DNA of 64,000 nucleotides from Mycobacterium kansasii ATCC 12478. GTDB taxonomy: Bacteria > Actinomycetota > Actinomycetes > Mycobacteriales > Mycobacteriaceae. This document shows positions 1 through 8,124 of this stretch, in pieces. Under the pieces are notes generated by a model. That model saw only the letters and a list, made by a program, of their open reading frames with translations. It did not search any database and had not been told where the DNA came from. The stretch is taken from assembly GCF_000157895.3 (NCBI RefSeq), contig NC_022663.1:1612001-1676000 (forward strand). The letters run 5' to 3'. The position numbers were made by a program, and so were the translations under genes. How positions within the stretch are numbered: position 1 is the first letter of the stretch; every line of letters begins with the position of its first letter.

Positions 1-544
1 CCAACGGGTCGGGCCAGCGGTGAAATCTTCCCAACAGAACCCGGTCGCAGGTGCAAAGTGCACCGTGGGTACAGCGCGGCACTTTGTCCGGACCGGGGGC
101 CGCTGGCTCATCATGGGTCGGCTATCGTACTGCGCCGCAACCCGTTCCAAACCGGGATGCTCTATGAGCTCGGTTCTCGCGGCGGAGCCACGCCAATCGA
201 GCCGTGGCCGAGATATATTCAGCCTGAGTTGAGCGGATCGGCGCCGCCCTAACCGGTTTGGTTGCCGGATCACCGTTTGCCTCCCGACGAGCATAACTGT
301 CGGGTCCCGTCAGCCGGCCACTGCAACGGCCTTCCCGACCCACGCGGTCAAGTGGTTTCGCGCCCGCGCAACCAGCGGCTTCGCCAATCCGCCACTGCGG
401 CTGTGTCGGCTACCACATCGGCGGCAAACGGACAAGGCATTGCTGCCGTGAATCCGAGAGACCAAGGGCGACAAACGGTTAAATCCCGCCACAAAGCGGA
501 AATCGATCACCTGTGGCACCACATGCCGATCCTAGAATCAGCGC
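1..544. other. Upstream region without recognisable gene
   Basis: Short open frames occur on both strands here, but none has a convincing start, ribosome binding site or family resemblance. In M. tuberculosis the equivalent side of this PucR gene carries PE13/PPE18/esx genes; I see no trace of a PE or PPE motif. The only structure I can support is a promoter-like hexamer just before the PucR gene. Confidence 0.5.
533..538 (+). promoter_or_regulatory. Putative -10 box, leaderless PucR gene
   Basis: The hexamer TAGAAT ends 7 bases before the GTG start codon, with no Shine-Dalgarno between. Mycobacteria make many leaderless mRNAs whose first base is the start codon, and this spacing fits. It is inferred from spacing and sequence only. 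Confidence 0.4.
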
Positions 545-1810
545 GTGGTACGGCAACGACCCTCGCCGCGAATACGTGAGCTCATCCGAGAAGGAGCCCG
601 GATCGCCCTCAACCCCGGCCCGGAATGGATCACGGAGCTGGATCGTGCCACCGTCGCGGCCAACCCGGCCATCGCCGATGATCCTGTCCTGGCCAAGGTT
701 GTCCAAAAGGCCAACCGCGCCAACCTGGTGCACTGGGCGGCCGCCAATATGCGCGACCCCGGCGCGCCGGTGCCGCCCAACCTCGGTGCGGAGCCGCTTC
801 GCATGGCCCGAGACCTGGTGCGCCGGGGCCTGGACACCTTGGCGCACGACGTCTATCGAACCGGGGAATACATCGCCTGGCGGCTGTGGCTGCACATTGC
901 GTTCGACCTCACCGCCGATCCGGCGGAGCTGCGTGAGCTTCTCGACGTCTCCGCCCGGTCGGTCAACGACTTCATCGAGGCCACACTTGCCGGCATCGCC
1001 GCCCAAATCCAGCTCGAACACCACGAACTCAACCGTGGCAGCCATGCCGAGCGCCTCGAGGTGGTCGGGCTCCTTCTCGAGGGCGCCCCGATCAGCCGAG
1101 AGCGCGCCGAGGCTCGGCTGGGCTATCCATTGAACCGGGCGCACACCGCAGCCATCGTCTGGAGCGACGAGATCGACGGCAACCACGGCGATCTCGATCG
1201 TGCCGCCGACGCGTTCAGCCACGCTGTGGGCTATGCGCAACAGCTCACCGTGGTCGCCAGTGCGGCCACCCGCTGGGTGTGGCTGGCCGACGCCGCCGGC
1301 CTCGACATCGCCGCGGTTGAGCGGGCACTGGACAGCACCGCCGGGGCACGCATCGCCATTGGAACCACCGCAACCGGGACCGGAGGGTTCCAGCGCAGCC
1401 ACCTCGAGGCGCTGACCACCCAGCGCACCCTGATGCGACTACAGTCCGGCCAGCGGGTGGCATTCTTCTCCGACGTGCAGATGGTCGCTCTGGTCACCCA
1501 AAACCCGCAAGCAGCAAGCGAATTCATCTCCAGCACGCTCGGGGACCTGGAATCGGGAAGCCCGGAGCTGCAAACGACCCTGCTGACGTTCATCAACGAG
1601 CAGTGCAACGCCTCCCGCGCCGCCAAACGCCTCTACACGCACCGCAACACCTTGCTGCGCCGAATCGAGTCCGCTCAACGACTCCTGCCGCGGCCACTCG
1701 GCCGCACCTCCGTCGAGGTCGCCGTCGCCCTCGAAGCCCTGAGGTGGCGCGGCAGCGACATCGGCAACCTCCCCGGACCCGCTCGTCACGGCGACGGCGT
1801 GCCGGCTTAG
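545..1810 (+). CDS. PucR/CdaR-family transcriptional regulator
   Basis: This 421-residue protein matches in length and order the PucR-type regulator Rv1194c. It has an N-terminal sensor-like alpha/beta region, a GGDEF-like middle region typical of CdaR/PucR proteins (about residues 180-320), and a C-terminal PucR helix-turn-helix (about 350-405) containing NASRAAKRLYTHRNTLLRRI. Such proteins are DNA-binding activators that respond to small metabolites. It converges on fadD36 with only an 11-bp tandem repeat between the stops, so it is not co-transcribed with it. A regulatory link to the fadD36 set is possible from position alone. GTG start at 545 chosen because it follows a -10 box directly. 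Confidence 0.85.
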   Translation: MVRQRPSPRIRELIREGARIALNPGPEWITELDRATVAANPAIADDPVLAKVVQKANRANLVHWAAANMRDPGAPVPPNLGAEPLRMARDLVRRGLDTLAHDVYRTGEYIAWRLWLHIAFDLTADPAELRELLDVSARSVNDFIEATLAGIAAQIQLEHHELNRGSHAERLEVVGLLLEGAPISRERAEARLGYPLNRAHTAAIVWSDEIDGNHGDLDRAADAFSHAVGYAQQLTVVASAATRWVWLADAAGLDIAAVERALDSTAGARIAIGTTATGTGGFQRSHLEALTTQRTLMRLQSGQRVAFFSDVQMVALVTQNPQAASEFISSTLGDLESGSPELQTTLLTFINEQCNASRAAKRLYTHRNTLLRRIESAQRLLPRPLGRTSVEVAVALEALRWRGSDIGNLPGPARHGDGVPA

Positions 1811-1854
1811 CAATTCGCGGCCAATTCGCGGCCAATTCGCGGCCAATTCGAGCC
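1811..1854. repeat. 11-bp tandem repeat between convergent genes
   Basis: Three exact copies and one partly changed copy of CAATTCGCGGC lie head to tail, filling the gap between the stop codons of the PucR gene and fadD36. The inner AATT and GCGGCC parts are palindromic but no strong hairpin forms. Number of copies may vary between strains (VNTR-like). Confidence 0.85.
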
Positions 1855-1857
1855 GGT

Positions 1858-3261
1858 TCAGCCTTCCGACAGCAATTGCTTCTTGAGTACCTTGCCCAGC
1901 GCATTGCGCGGCAGCGACTCCACGATCCGCACCTCACGCGGGCGCTTGTGGACCGAAAGCTGCTGGGCGACAAACTGAATCAAGTCATCCGGGTTGGCTG
2001 AGCCGACGACGTAGGCAACGATGCGCTGGCCCAGGTCCGCGTCGGGGAACCCGACGACCGCGACCTCGGCCACATCCGGATGCCCCAGCAGCACCGTCTC
2101 GATTTCGCCTGCGCCGATGCGGAATCCGCCCGACTTGATCAAGTCGACCGACTCTCGCCCCACGATGCGGTGCATGCCGCCGGCATCGACGACCGCGACG
2201 TCACCGGTGCGATACCAACCGTCGGCGTCGAAGGCTTCAGCAGTGGCATCCGGCCGATTCAGGTAGCCCTCGAACATCGTCGGGCCCTGAACCTGAAGCC
2301 TGCCAACGGTTTCGCCGTCATGCGGGACCGGGTCACCGTTGTCGTCGACCAGTCGGGTCTGCACGCCGGCCAGCGGCAGGCCCACCCACCCGGGGCGACG
2401 TTCGCCGTCGGCCCGGGTCGACACGGTGATCAATGATTCCGAGGCGCCGTAGCGTTCAATGGGCCGGTGCCCGCTGACCGCGACCAGCTTGTCGAAAACC
2501 GGCACCGGCAGTGCCGCGCTGCCGGACACCAACAACCGCGCCGGTTTGAGCGCCTCGGCGGCAGCCTGGTCGGCCGCCACCCGCGACCACACCGTCGGCA
2601 CCCCGAAATACAGGGTGCCGCCCGCTGCGGCATAGCCCGCCGGCGTCGGTTTTCCGGTGTGCACGAACCGATTTCCGACGCGCAGCGAGCCGAGCAGACC
2701 GAGGACCAGGCCGTGGACGTGATACATCGGCAACCCGTGCACCAGGACGTCATCGGCGGTCCACTGCCAGGCATCGGCCAGCGCGTCGAGGTCGGCGGCG
2801 ATCGCGCGCCGGCTCAACTGCACGCCCTTGGGCGGGCCGGTGGTGCCGGAGGTGTAGATCACCATCGCGACGTCATCGGGTGACGGTTCGGGATAACGGT
2901 GCCAGGACCGGGCGCGTAACCGGACCGGAATGTGCGGTAGCCCTTCGGTTTCGGCGGGTACCGGTCCCAGCCACGCCTGCGCACCGGAGTCGGCCAGCAT
3001 ATGCCGACGTTCGGCCACACCGACGTCGGCCGGTACCGGGACGACTTGCACACCGGCGAGCAGACAACCGGTGACGGCCAGCACCGTGGCGGCGGTCGGC
3101 GTGGCCAGTACCGCGACCCGGTGCGCGCCCGCGACCCGCTCGGCCACCGAGGTTGCGGCGCCGATCAGGTCACTGCGGCTGAGCGTGACGCCGTCGATGC
3201 TGATGGCGTCGGCGATGTCGGTGGTGGAAAGGTCGGCGGGGTTCAGTGAGGCCAGCAGCAC
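1858..3261 (-). CDS. fadD36: Fatty acyl-CoA/AMP ligase (FadD36-like)
   Basis: This 467-residue ANL-superfamily adenylating enzyme should activate a carboxylic acid to acyl-AMP and then acyl-CoA. The AMP-binding P-loop YTSGTTGPPKG is at residues 136-146, the adenylate motif YGASE is in the middle, WYRTGD precedes the hinge, and the C-terminal lysine sits in PRNALGKVLKK. Length and neighbours fit FadD36 (Rv1193). It is shorter than typical long-chain FadDs, consistent with a malonyl/methylmalonyl-CoA or short-acid ligase type, but the substrate cannot be read from sequence. GTG start. It follows the hydrolase gene by 9 bases, so the two are probably co-transcribed. Confidence 0.85.
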   Translation of the reverse strand: MLLASLNPADLSTTDIADAISIDGVTLSRSDLIGAATSVAERVAGAHRVAVLATPTAATVLAVTGCLLAGVQVVPVPADVGVAERRHMLADSGAQAWLGPVPAETEGLPHIPVRLRARSWHRYPEPSPDDVAMVIYTSGTTGPPKGVQLSRRAIAADLDALADAWQWTADDVLVHGLPMYHVHGLVLGLLGSLRVGNRFVHTGKPTPAGYAAAGGTLYFGVPTVWSRVAADQAAAEALKPARLLVSGSAALPVPVFDKLVAVSGHRPIERYGASESLITVSTRADGERRPGWVGLPLAGVQTRLVDDNGDPVPHDGETVGRLQVQGPTMFEGYLNRPDATAEAFDADGWYRTGDVAVVDAGGMHRIVGRESVDLIKSGGFRIGAGEIETVLLGHPDVAEVAVVGFPDADLGQRIVAYVVGSANPDDLIQFVAQQLSVHKRPREVRIVESLPRNALGKVLKKQLLSEG

Positions 3262-3270
3262 CTGAGCAGG

Positions 3271-4071
3271 CTACCCAGACCCGTCGGCGGCCGCAGCGGC
3301 GGTCTTCGACGAGCCGGGAAACAGCGGTCGCAACACCGCCGGCGGACGGAACGGGGTCCAGCTGCCCCGCGGTTGCGCCAGCCGGTCGGCGATGGCCCAC
3401 ACCGTCGCCGGATGGTGTCCGTAACCGATGTGGCTGGCCAGTACCGCGATGTTCTCGCTGCGCGGCCCGGGCGGATTGATGCAGGTCTGCCACGCGACCA
3501 TGCCGTCGAAGCGCGAGTAGATCGCCGTCGTGGGGACCGGCATGGGTTCGGCTTCGGACTTCAATGGCAGCGCGTGCTGTTCGGAGTGCAGGTGGGCGTA
3601 GCGCTTGAAGCTGGGGGTCGCGCGGGACTGGCCTTCGTCCTCCATGCGAAACGGGCTGCCGAGGGTGATCACCTGACGCACCGCCTCCGGGTGACGGCGG
3701 GCCAGCGTGCGCGCGAAGATGCCGCCCAGACTCCAGCCGATCAGGGTGAGCGGAACGTCGTAGCTTGCGTGCAGCTCCTCGAGGCGCAGTTCCATGCCGC
3801 GCACCGCTTCGGGCGTAGGGCCGATGTTGCGGCCGAGGCCCCAGCCGTGGGCCCGATACCCGAGGCGGCCCAGCAGCCGCCGCAACGTCCAGGTGGAACC
3901 GTCCCCGGCCAGCAGGCCGGGCAGCACCAGAACCGGGTGCCCGTCGCCGACCGGCAGCATCCGGCGCAGCGGCAGGACACTGACCAATTGCCCGTACTCG
4001 GCCACCGCACGCGGGATGTCGGTGAGATAGAGCGCGAGTGGCGGGGCGCTGACGGGTTTGGTCGTGGACAT
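3271..4071 (-). CDS. Alpha/beta hydrolase (Rv1192-like)
   Basis: A 266-residue alpha/beta-hydrolase-fold protein. The nucleophile elbow GWSLGG puts the catalytic serine at residue 114; PGLLAGDGST near residue 51 resembles an oxyanion loop, and a late histidine lies in SHIGYGHHP. No signal peptide is seen, so it is probably cytosolic or loosely membrane-associated. It lies between a second hydrolase and fadD36 with gaps of 3 and 9 bases, suggesting an operon in which esters are hydrolysed and the acid then activated to a CoA thioester. That pathway is inference. Confidence 0.75.
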   Translation of the reverse strand: MSTTKPVSAPPLALYLTDIPRAVAEYGQLVSVLPLRRMLPVGDGHPVLVLPGLLAGDGSTWTLRRLLGRLGYRAHGWGLGRNIGPTPEAVRGMELRLEELHASYDVPLTLIGWSLGGIFARTLARRHPEAVRQVITLGSPFRMEDEGQSRATPSFKRYAHLHSEQHALPLKSEAEPMPVPTTAIYSRFDGMVAWQTCINPPGPRSENIAVLASHIGYGHHPATVWAIADRLAQPRGSWTPFRPPAVLRPLFPGSSKTAAAAADGSG

Positions 4072-4074
4072 GGG

Positions 4075-4983
4075 TCAGCCCTCCTCGTCCCAGACCTTCA
4101 TCATGGTCGCCAAGATCTCCTCGCCGCGGCCGAGCCCGGCGAGGTGGCTTTCCTCCGGAAGGTGGAACAGCTCGGCGTTGGGCAGGCGGGAAACGACGTG
4201 CTCCCCGTGGGAGAACGGGATGATGTGGTCGTGGTCGCCGTGCCACCAACGGACCGGGACCGTCACCTCCTCGAGCCGGAATCCCCAGTCCCGGGCGAAC
4301 ACGATGACGTCGGCGAACGGCGCGGCCAGTTGTTTGCGGCTGCCGTTGAGCAGGTCGTCGAGAAACATCGCCTTGAACTCGGGACGGGCCAGCAGATGCC
4401 GGTCGGCCTGGGGTGAGAGCAGTGCGTACACGTCCAGTGCCGGGGACGCGACCGGCCGGGCCGCCCGGATCAGCAGGCTGGCGGAAAGCCGCAGCGGGCT
4501 CCCGCCCAGCTTGAGCAACGGCGCCACCCGCACACCGAGGTTCATCACGCCGCCGCTGATCGCGTCGGGACCGTGTGTCGGTGCCACGCCACCGAGCACC
4601 CCGGCGGCCACGACCTTGTCGGGCAGCCCGGCGGCGCAGGCTAGCGTGTAGGGGCCCCCGCCGGACAGGCCGACGACGGCCATCTTCTCGATTCCGAGGG
4701 TGTCGGCGATGGTCCGCATGTCGTCGGCGAACGCGGAGATGGTCTCGTACTGATGCGGGGTCGACGAGCCGATGCCGGGCCGGTCGACACCGATCAGCCG
4801 GACGTTGTGGTGTTCGGCATAGACCCGGGCCTCGGTCGGGATCTGCCGGCGGGCACCGGGGGTGCCGTGCAGCCAGAAAACCGCACGTCCCTGCGGGGCG
4901 CCGAACTCGGCGAAACCAATCTGGCGATCCTCCCCGACCGCGATGTTTCCTTCGATCTTGGGACGGGCAATTGCGACGACCAT
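4075..4983 (-). CDS. Alpha/beta hydrolase (Rv1191-like)
   Basis: A 302-residue alpha/beta hydrolase with HGTPG at residues 39-43 (oxyanion loop), DRPGIG near 68, nucleophile motif GLSGGG with serine 107, and a C-terminal histidine in ESHLAG. The family includes proline-iminopeptidase-like and lipase/esterase enzymes; the substrate is not evident. ATG at 4983 was chosen; a TTG 36 bases upstream is possible but gives no better ribosome binding site. It begins the minus-strand set with the next hydrolase and fadD36. Confidence 0.75.
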   Translation of the reverse strand: MVVAIARPKIEGNIAVGEDRQIGFAEFGAPQGRAVFWLHGTPGARRQIPTEARVYAEHHNVRLIGVDRPGIGSSTPHQYETISAFADDMRTIADTLGIEKMAVVGLSGGGPYTLACAAGLPDKVVAAGVLGGVAPTHGPDAISGGVMNLGVRVAPLLKLGGSPLRLSASLLIRAARPVASPALDVYALLSPQADRHLLARPEFKAMFLDDLLNGSRKQLAAPFADVIVFARDWGFRLEEVTVPVRWWHGDHDHIIPFSHGEHVVSRLPNAELFHLPEESHLAGLGRGEEILATMMKVWDEEG

Positions 4984-5060
4984 CCCGAGAGCTTCGCATG
5001 CGGACTTTGCTCGTGACAATCCGGGACGGGTCCCGGATGGGCGCCTTTCGCAGCCTCCCG

Positions 5061-6518
5061 TCAGGCGGGCATCCCGATCGCCTTGGGCTCCATGTACTGG
5101 TGCAGGCCGGCGATTCCACCGCCCTCACGGCCCAGGCCGCTCTGCCTGAAACCACCGAACGGCGCGTCGCCGGGACCGAACCCGTTCACCGCGATCTGGC
5201 CGGTGCGGATGCGGCGAGCGACACCGACGGCGCGTTCGGCGTCGGTACCCCACACCGCGCCGGACAGGCCGTACTGCGAGTTGTTGGCGATCGCGACCGC
5301 CTCGTCGTCGTCGCGGTAACGCATGACGGTCAACACCGGCCCGAAGACTTCCTCCTGCGCAATGGTCGCGTCCGGGGTCGAGCCGGTCAGGATCGTCGGC
5401 TCGTAATAGAAGCCCGTTTCCAGCGCTGGGGGGCGCCGGCCGCCGGTGGCCAGGGTGGCGCCGTCGCCGAGCGCCCGGGAGACCAACCCTTCGACTCGCT
5501 GCCGCTGTTGCTCGCTGATCAGCGGGCCCATCTGCACCTCCGGATCGGCGGGATCGCCGACTTTCACCTGACGCGCCAGTGCCACCAGCCGGTCGACGAC
5601 GTCGTCGTGCATCGCGTCGGGCAGCAGCAGCCGGCTGTGCAGGATGCAGGCCTGACCGGCATGCAACAGGCAGGACTCGAACAGCATCCGCTGCAGCAAC
5701 TCGTCGGTCAGCTCGGCGTCGTCGAGCACGATGCTCGCCGACTTGCCGCCGCATTCCAACAGGACCCGCTTCATGGTGCCGGCCGCGGCGGCCATCACCT
5801 CCCGCCCGACCGCCGAACTGCCGGTGAAGCTGACCATGTCGATTTGCGGATCGACGGCCAGCAGCTTGCTGGCCTCGATACTGCCGGGCGTGACCACATT
5901 GACCACCCCGGGCGGGATGTCGGTGTGCTCGTCGATCACCTTGGCCAGCGCCAACCCGGCCAGCGGGGTCAGCGGCGACGGCTTGAGCACGACGGTGTTG
6001 CCGGCCGCCAGGGCCCGACTGAGCTTCATGACGTTGAGGCTGTGCGGGAAGTTCCACGGCGTCAGGATGGAGACCACACCCAGCGGCTCGTGACACAGCA
6101 CGGTGGCACCGGCGCCTACCGATCCGATCGGCTCCTCGCGCAGCGTGGTGGCGAGTTGGCCGGCGCGCTGCGCGATGAAGGACGCGCTGTCGATCTGCAT
6201 TGATCGTTCGTTGGTGGTGCAGCCCCATTCGGCTTGGGAGAGCGCGAAGAACTCGTCGGCATGCTGTTTCAGCGCCTCGCCGAGCTGAGTCAGGCAGGCG
6301 GCGCGTTCCTGGTGGCTCATCGCCGGCCAGGAACCTTCGTCGAATGCGCGACGGGCGGCCTCGATCGCCTCGGCGACCTGGCCGACGCTGGCGTCCGGCG
6401 CGGTGGCGATCGTCGCGCCGGTCGATGGCGAGATGTCGTCGTAGCGGCCGTTGTGCGGTTCCGCCCAGCGTCCGCCGATATAGAGCTGGTAGGTGTCGAC
6501 AAGAGGTGATTCAGCCAT
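5061..6518 (-). CDS. NAD(P)-dependent aldehyde dehydrogenase
   Basis: A 485-residue aldehyde dehydrogenase of normal length. The cofactor and active-site motifs are clear: TPWNFPH, KPSPLTP, the FTGS glycine motif, catalytic glutamate in LLECGGKS and catalytic cysteine 291 in HAGQAC. It oxidises an aldehyde to the acid. It is divergent from the MaoC/DUF35/thiolase operon across about 200 bases of shared promoter holding palindromes, so the two sides are probably regulated together and this enzyme may remove the aldehyde made by the lyase. ATG at 6518 chosen because GGGG lies just upstream; ATG 6524 is an alternative. This gene is not part of the syntenic M. tuberculosis block. Confidence 0.88.
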   Translation of the reverse strand: MAESPLVDTYQLYIGGRWAEPHNGRYDDISPSTGATIATAPDASVGQVAEAIEAARRAFDEGSWPAMSHQERAACLTQLGEALKQHADEFFALSQAEWGCTTNERSMQIDSASFIAQRAGQLATTLREEPIGSVGAGATVLCHEPLGVVSILTPWNFPHSLNVMKLSRALAAGNTVVLKPSPLTPLAGLALAKVIDEHTDIPPGVVNVVTPGSIEASKLLAVDPQIDMVSFTGSSAVGREVMAAAAGTMKRVLLECGGKSASIVLDDAELTDELLQRMLFESCLLHAGQACILHSRLLLPDAMHDDVVDRLVALARQVKVGDPADPEVQMGPLISEQQRQRVEGLVSRALGDGATLATGGRRPPALETGFYYEPTILTGSTPDATIAQEEVFGPVLTVMRYRDDDEAVAIANNSQYGLSGAVWGTDAERAVGVARRIRTGQIAVNGFGPGDAPFGGFRQSGLGREGGGIAGLHQYMEPKAIGMPA

Positions 6519-6550
6519 CTGCATCCCCAAACCGCATATCGGTCATATCA

Positions 6551-6566
6551 ACACCTGGTGTACACC
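6551..6566. promoter_or_regulatory. Overlapping palindrome, putative TetR operator 1
   Basis: The stretch reads ACACC-T-GGTGT-ACACC, two overlapping perfect inverted repeats in 16 bases. It lies in the divergent promoter about 33 bases before the aldehyde dehydrogenase start. A one-mismatch copy of its first half lies near the other gene. TetR-family proteins typically bind such sites, and a TetR gene closes the cassette. Confidence 0.5.
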
Positions 6567-6662
6567 GGTCACAGGTCGGAGTCAACGAGTGCTAGCCCGA
6601 ATTACCGGCAATTTCAGGCATATTGACAAGCAACGCCGTACACGAGTAAACACAGTTGGCGA

Positions 6663-6673
6663 ACACCTTGTGT
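6663..6673. promoter_or_regulatory. Second operator-like copy
   Basis: ACACCTTGTGT differs by one base from ACACCTGGTGT in the first palindrome. It sits about 50 bases before the chosen start of the MaoC-like gene, where a repressor would block that promoter. Confidence 0.45.
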
Positions 6674-6722
6674 CGATGTGTCGGATTCGCTGGTTCTGAT
6701 CGATCTGCGACGGGAGGGCGCC

Positions 6723-7265
6723 GTGCCGTCAGCCGAGTTCCGCGCCAAGTTGCGCGCTCTCGTCGGGCAGCACACCGGTGGTACCGGAAAGCCTTTGGTG
6801 GCGCCGGATCCGGTCAATCAACCGATGATTCGGCACTGGGCGCATGCGCTCGACGACATGAACCCGGTGTACCTGGATCCGGAGTTCGCGGCCACGTCGA
6901 GGTTCGGCGGCATCGTGTCGCCGCCGGTCATGCTGCAGACCTGGACGATGCCCGCGCCGAAGCTCGAAGGGATCCGGGAGCGGGGCGGAACTCCGACCGA
7001 AATCACTTGCAATCCAACGGCCTTCCTTGACGAGGCCGGCTACACCAGCACGGTGGCGGTGAACTCGGAGTTCGAGATCGAACGTTACCCGCGCCTGGGC
7101 GACGTGATCAGTGCGATGACGGTGTACGAGGACGTCTCCGACGAAAAGGAGACCGCGCTGGGCACCGGCTTCTTCCTCACCTGGGTGACGACCTATGTCG
7201 ACCAGCATTCAGAGGTGTTGGGCCGCCAGCGATTCCGGGTCCTGCGATTCAGGCCGAAGCGCTGA
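6723..7265 (+). CDS. MaoC-like protein, ChsH2 N-terminal half type
   Basis: A 180-residue hot-dog-fold protein resembling the N-terminal MaoC half of ChsH2, the steroid enoyl-CoA hydratase subunit. At the hydratase site it reads DDMNPVY where active MaoC enzymes have D-x4-H; the histidine is replaced by tyrosine, so it is probably the non-catalytic partner of the MaoC protein encoded two genes on. GTG at 6723 chosen over GTG 6678 because GGGAGG lies 5 bases before it. Its stop overlaps the start of the DUF35 gene (TGATG), giving a tight operon. Confidence 0.75.
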   Translation: MPSAEFRAKLRALVGQHTGGTGKPLVAPDPVNQPMIRHWAHALDDMNPVYLDPEFAATSRFGGIVSPPVMLQTWTMPAPKLEGIRERGGTPTEITCNPTAFLDEAGYTSTVAVNSEFEIERYPRLGDVISAMTVYEDVSDEKETALGTGFFLTWVTTYVDQHSEVLGRQRFRVLRFRPKR

Positions 7266-7684
7266 TGGCGACCCGGCCGGCACCGGCAATCAGCCCGGAC
7301 ACCGAGTTCTTTTGGCGCGGTCTGCGTGAGCACAAACTACTGATCCAGCGCTGCACCGGATGCACAGCGCTGCGTCACCCGCCACGCCCCATGTGTCCCG
7401 GGTGCCGCTCCGTGGACTGGACGGTTGCCGAGTCGTCGGGCCGCGGCACCGTCTACAGCTACGTGATGCCGCACCAGCCGCGGTTTCCATTCTTCGATTA
7501 CCCCTACATCGTCGTGCTGGTGGAACTGGCCGAAGGGGTGCGGCTGGTGTCCAATCTGGGTGACATCGATCCGGCTGACGTCGTGGTCGGGATGCCGGTC
7601 GAGGTGTACTACCAGACCTTCGAGAACGACCTGGTGCTGCACCAATTCCGGCCCGGCCCCCCGGTCGCGGGAGAATCTCGATGA
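7265..7684 (+). CDS. DUF35 zinc-ribbon/OB-fold protein
   Basis: A 139-residue protein with an N-terminal zinc ribbon (cysteines 30, 33, 44 and 47 as two CxxC pairs) and a C-terminal OB-fold, the DUF35 architecture. In ChsH2 this domain is fused behind a MaoC domain and is the part that binds the aldolase Ltp2; here it is a separate gene, translationally coupled to the MaoC-like gene before it and overlapping the next start by ATGA. Its likely role is as the obligate partner of the Ltp2-like protein encoded downstream. Confidence 0.82.
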   Translation: MATRPAPAISPDTEFFWRGLREHKLLIQRCTGCTALRHPPRPMCPGCRSVDWTVAESSGRGTVYSYVMPHQPRFPFFDYPYIVVLVELAEGVRLVSNLGDIDPADVVVGMPVEVYYQTFENDLVLHQFRPGPPVAGESR

Positions 7685-8124
7685 CCGCGACCAGTACTCT
7701 GAGATGGTCCGACGTGGCCGTCGGGGACGAGCTGACTCCGCTCGAGATCCTGGTCACCGCAACAGTTATCGTCGCCGGCGCGATCGCATCGCGGGACTTC
7801 ATGCCGGTGCATCACGACCGTGACTACGCCAACAAGCAGGGTTCGCCCAACCTGTTCATGAACATCCTGACCACCAACGGGTTGTGTGTCCGTTTCCTCA
7901 CCGACTGGGCCGGGCCCGAGGCGATGGTCAAGAACCTCTCGATTCGCCTTGGCGTACCGTGCTTTCCGGACGACCCGCTACGCTTCACCGGCAGCGTGAC
8001 GGCCAAGTCGGCGGGCTCAGGTGGCGAGAACTTCGTCGAAGTGACGTTTCAGGCCGCCAACAGCCTGGGCAAGCACGTGTCCGGCACCGCGGTGCTCAGC
8101 CTGCTCGACCGGGCGGGTGCATGA
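7681..8124 (+). CDS. MaoC-type enoyl-CoA hydratase (ChsH1-like)
   Basis: A 147-residue hot-dog hydratase. The motif SRDFMPVHHD supplies the catalytic pair aspartate 39 and histidine 44 (D-x4-H), so this is the active subunit of a presumed heteromer with the tyrosine-bearing MaoC-like protein encoded upstream. The reaction would be addition of water to a 2-enoyl-CoA, giving a 3-hydroxyacyl-CoA. Starts within the DUF35 stop (ATGA) and its own stop overlaps the thiolase start in the same way. Confidence 0.82.
   Translation: MTATSTLRWSDVAVGDELTPLEILVTATVIVAGAIASRDFMPVHHDRDYANKQGSPNLFMNILTTNGLCVRFLTDWAGPEAMVKNLSIRLGVPCFPDDPLRFTGSVTAKSAGSGGENFVEVTFQAANSLGKHVSGTAVLSLLDRAGA

Noticed and set aside
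3170..5155. A 661-codon minus-strand open frame
   Set aside because: Out of frame with three genes with clear catalytic motifs; Arg-rich shadow frame.
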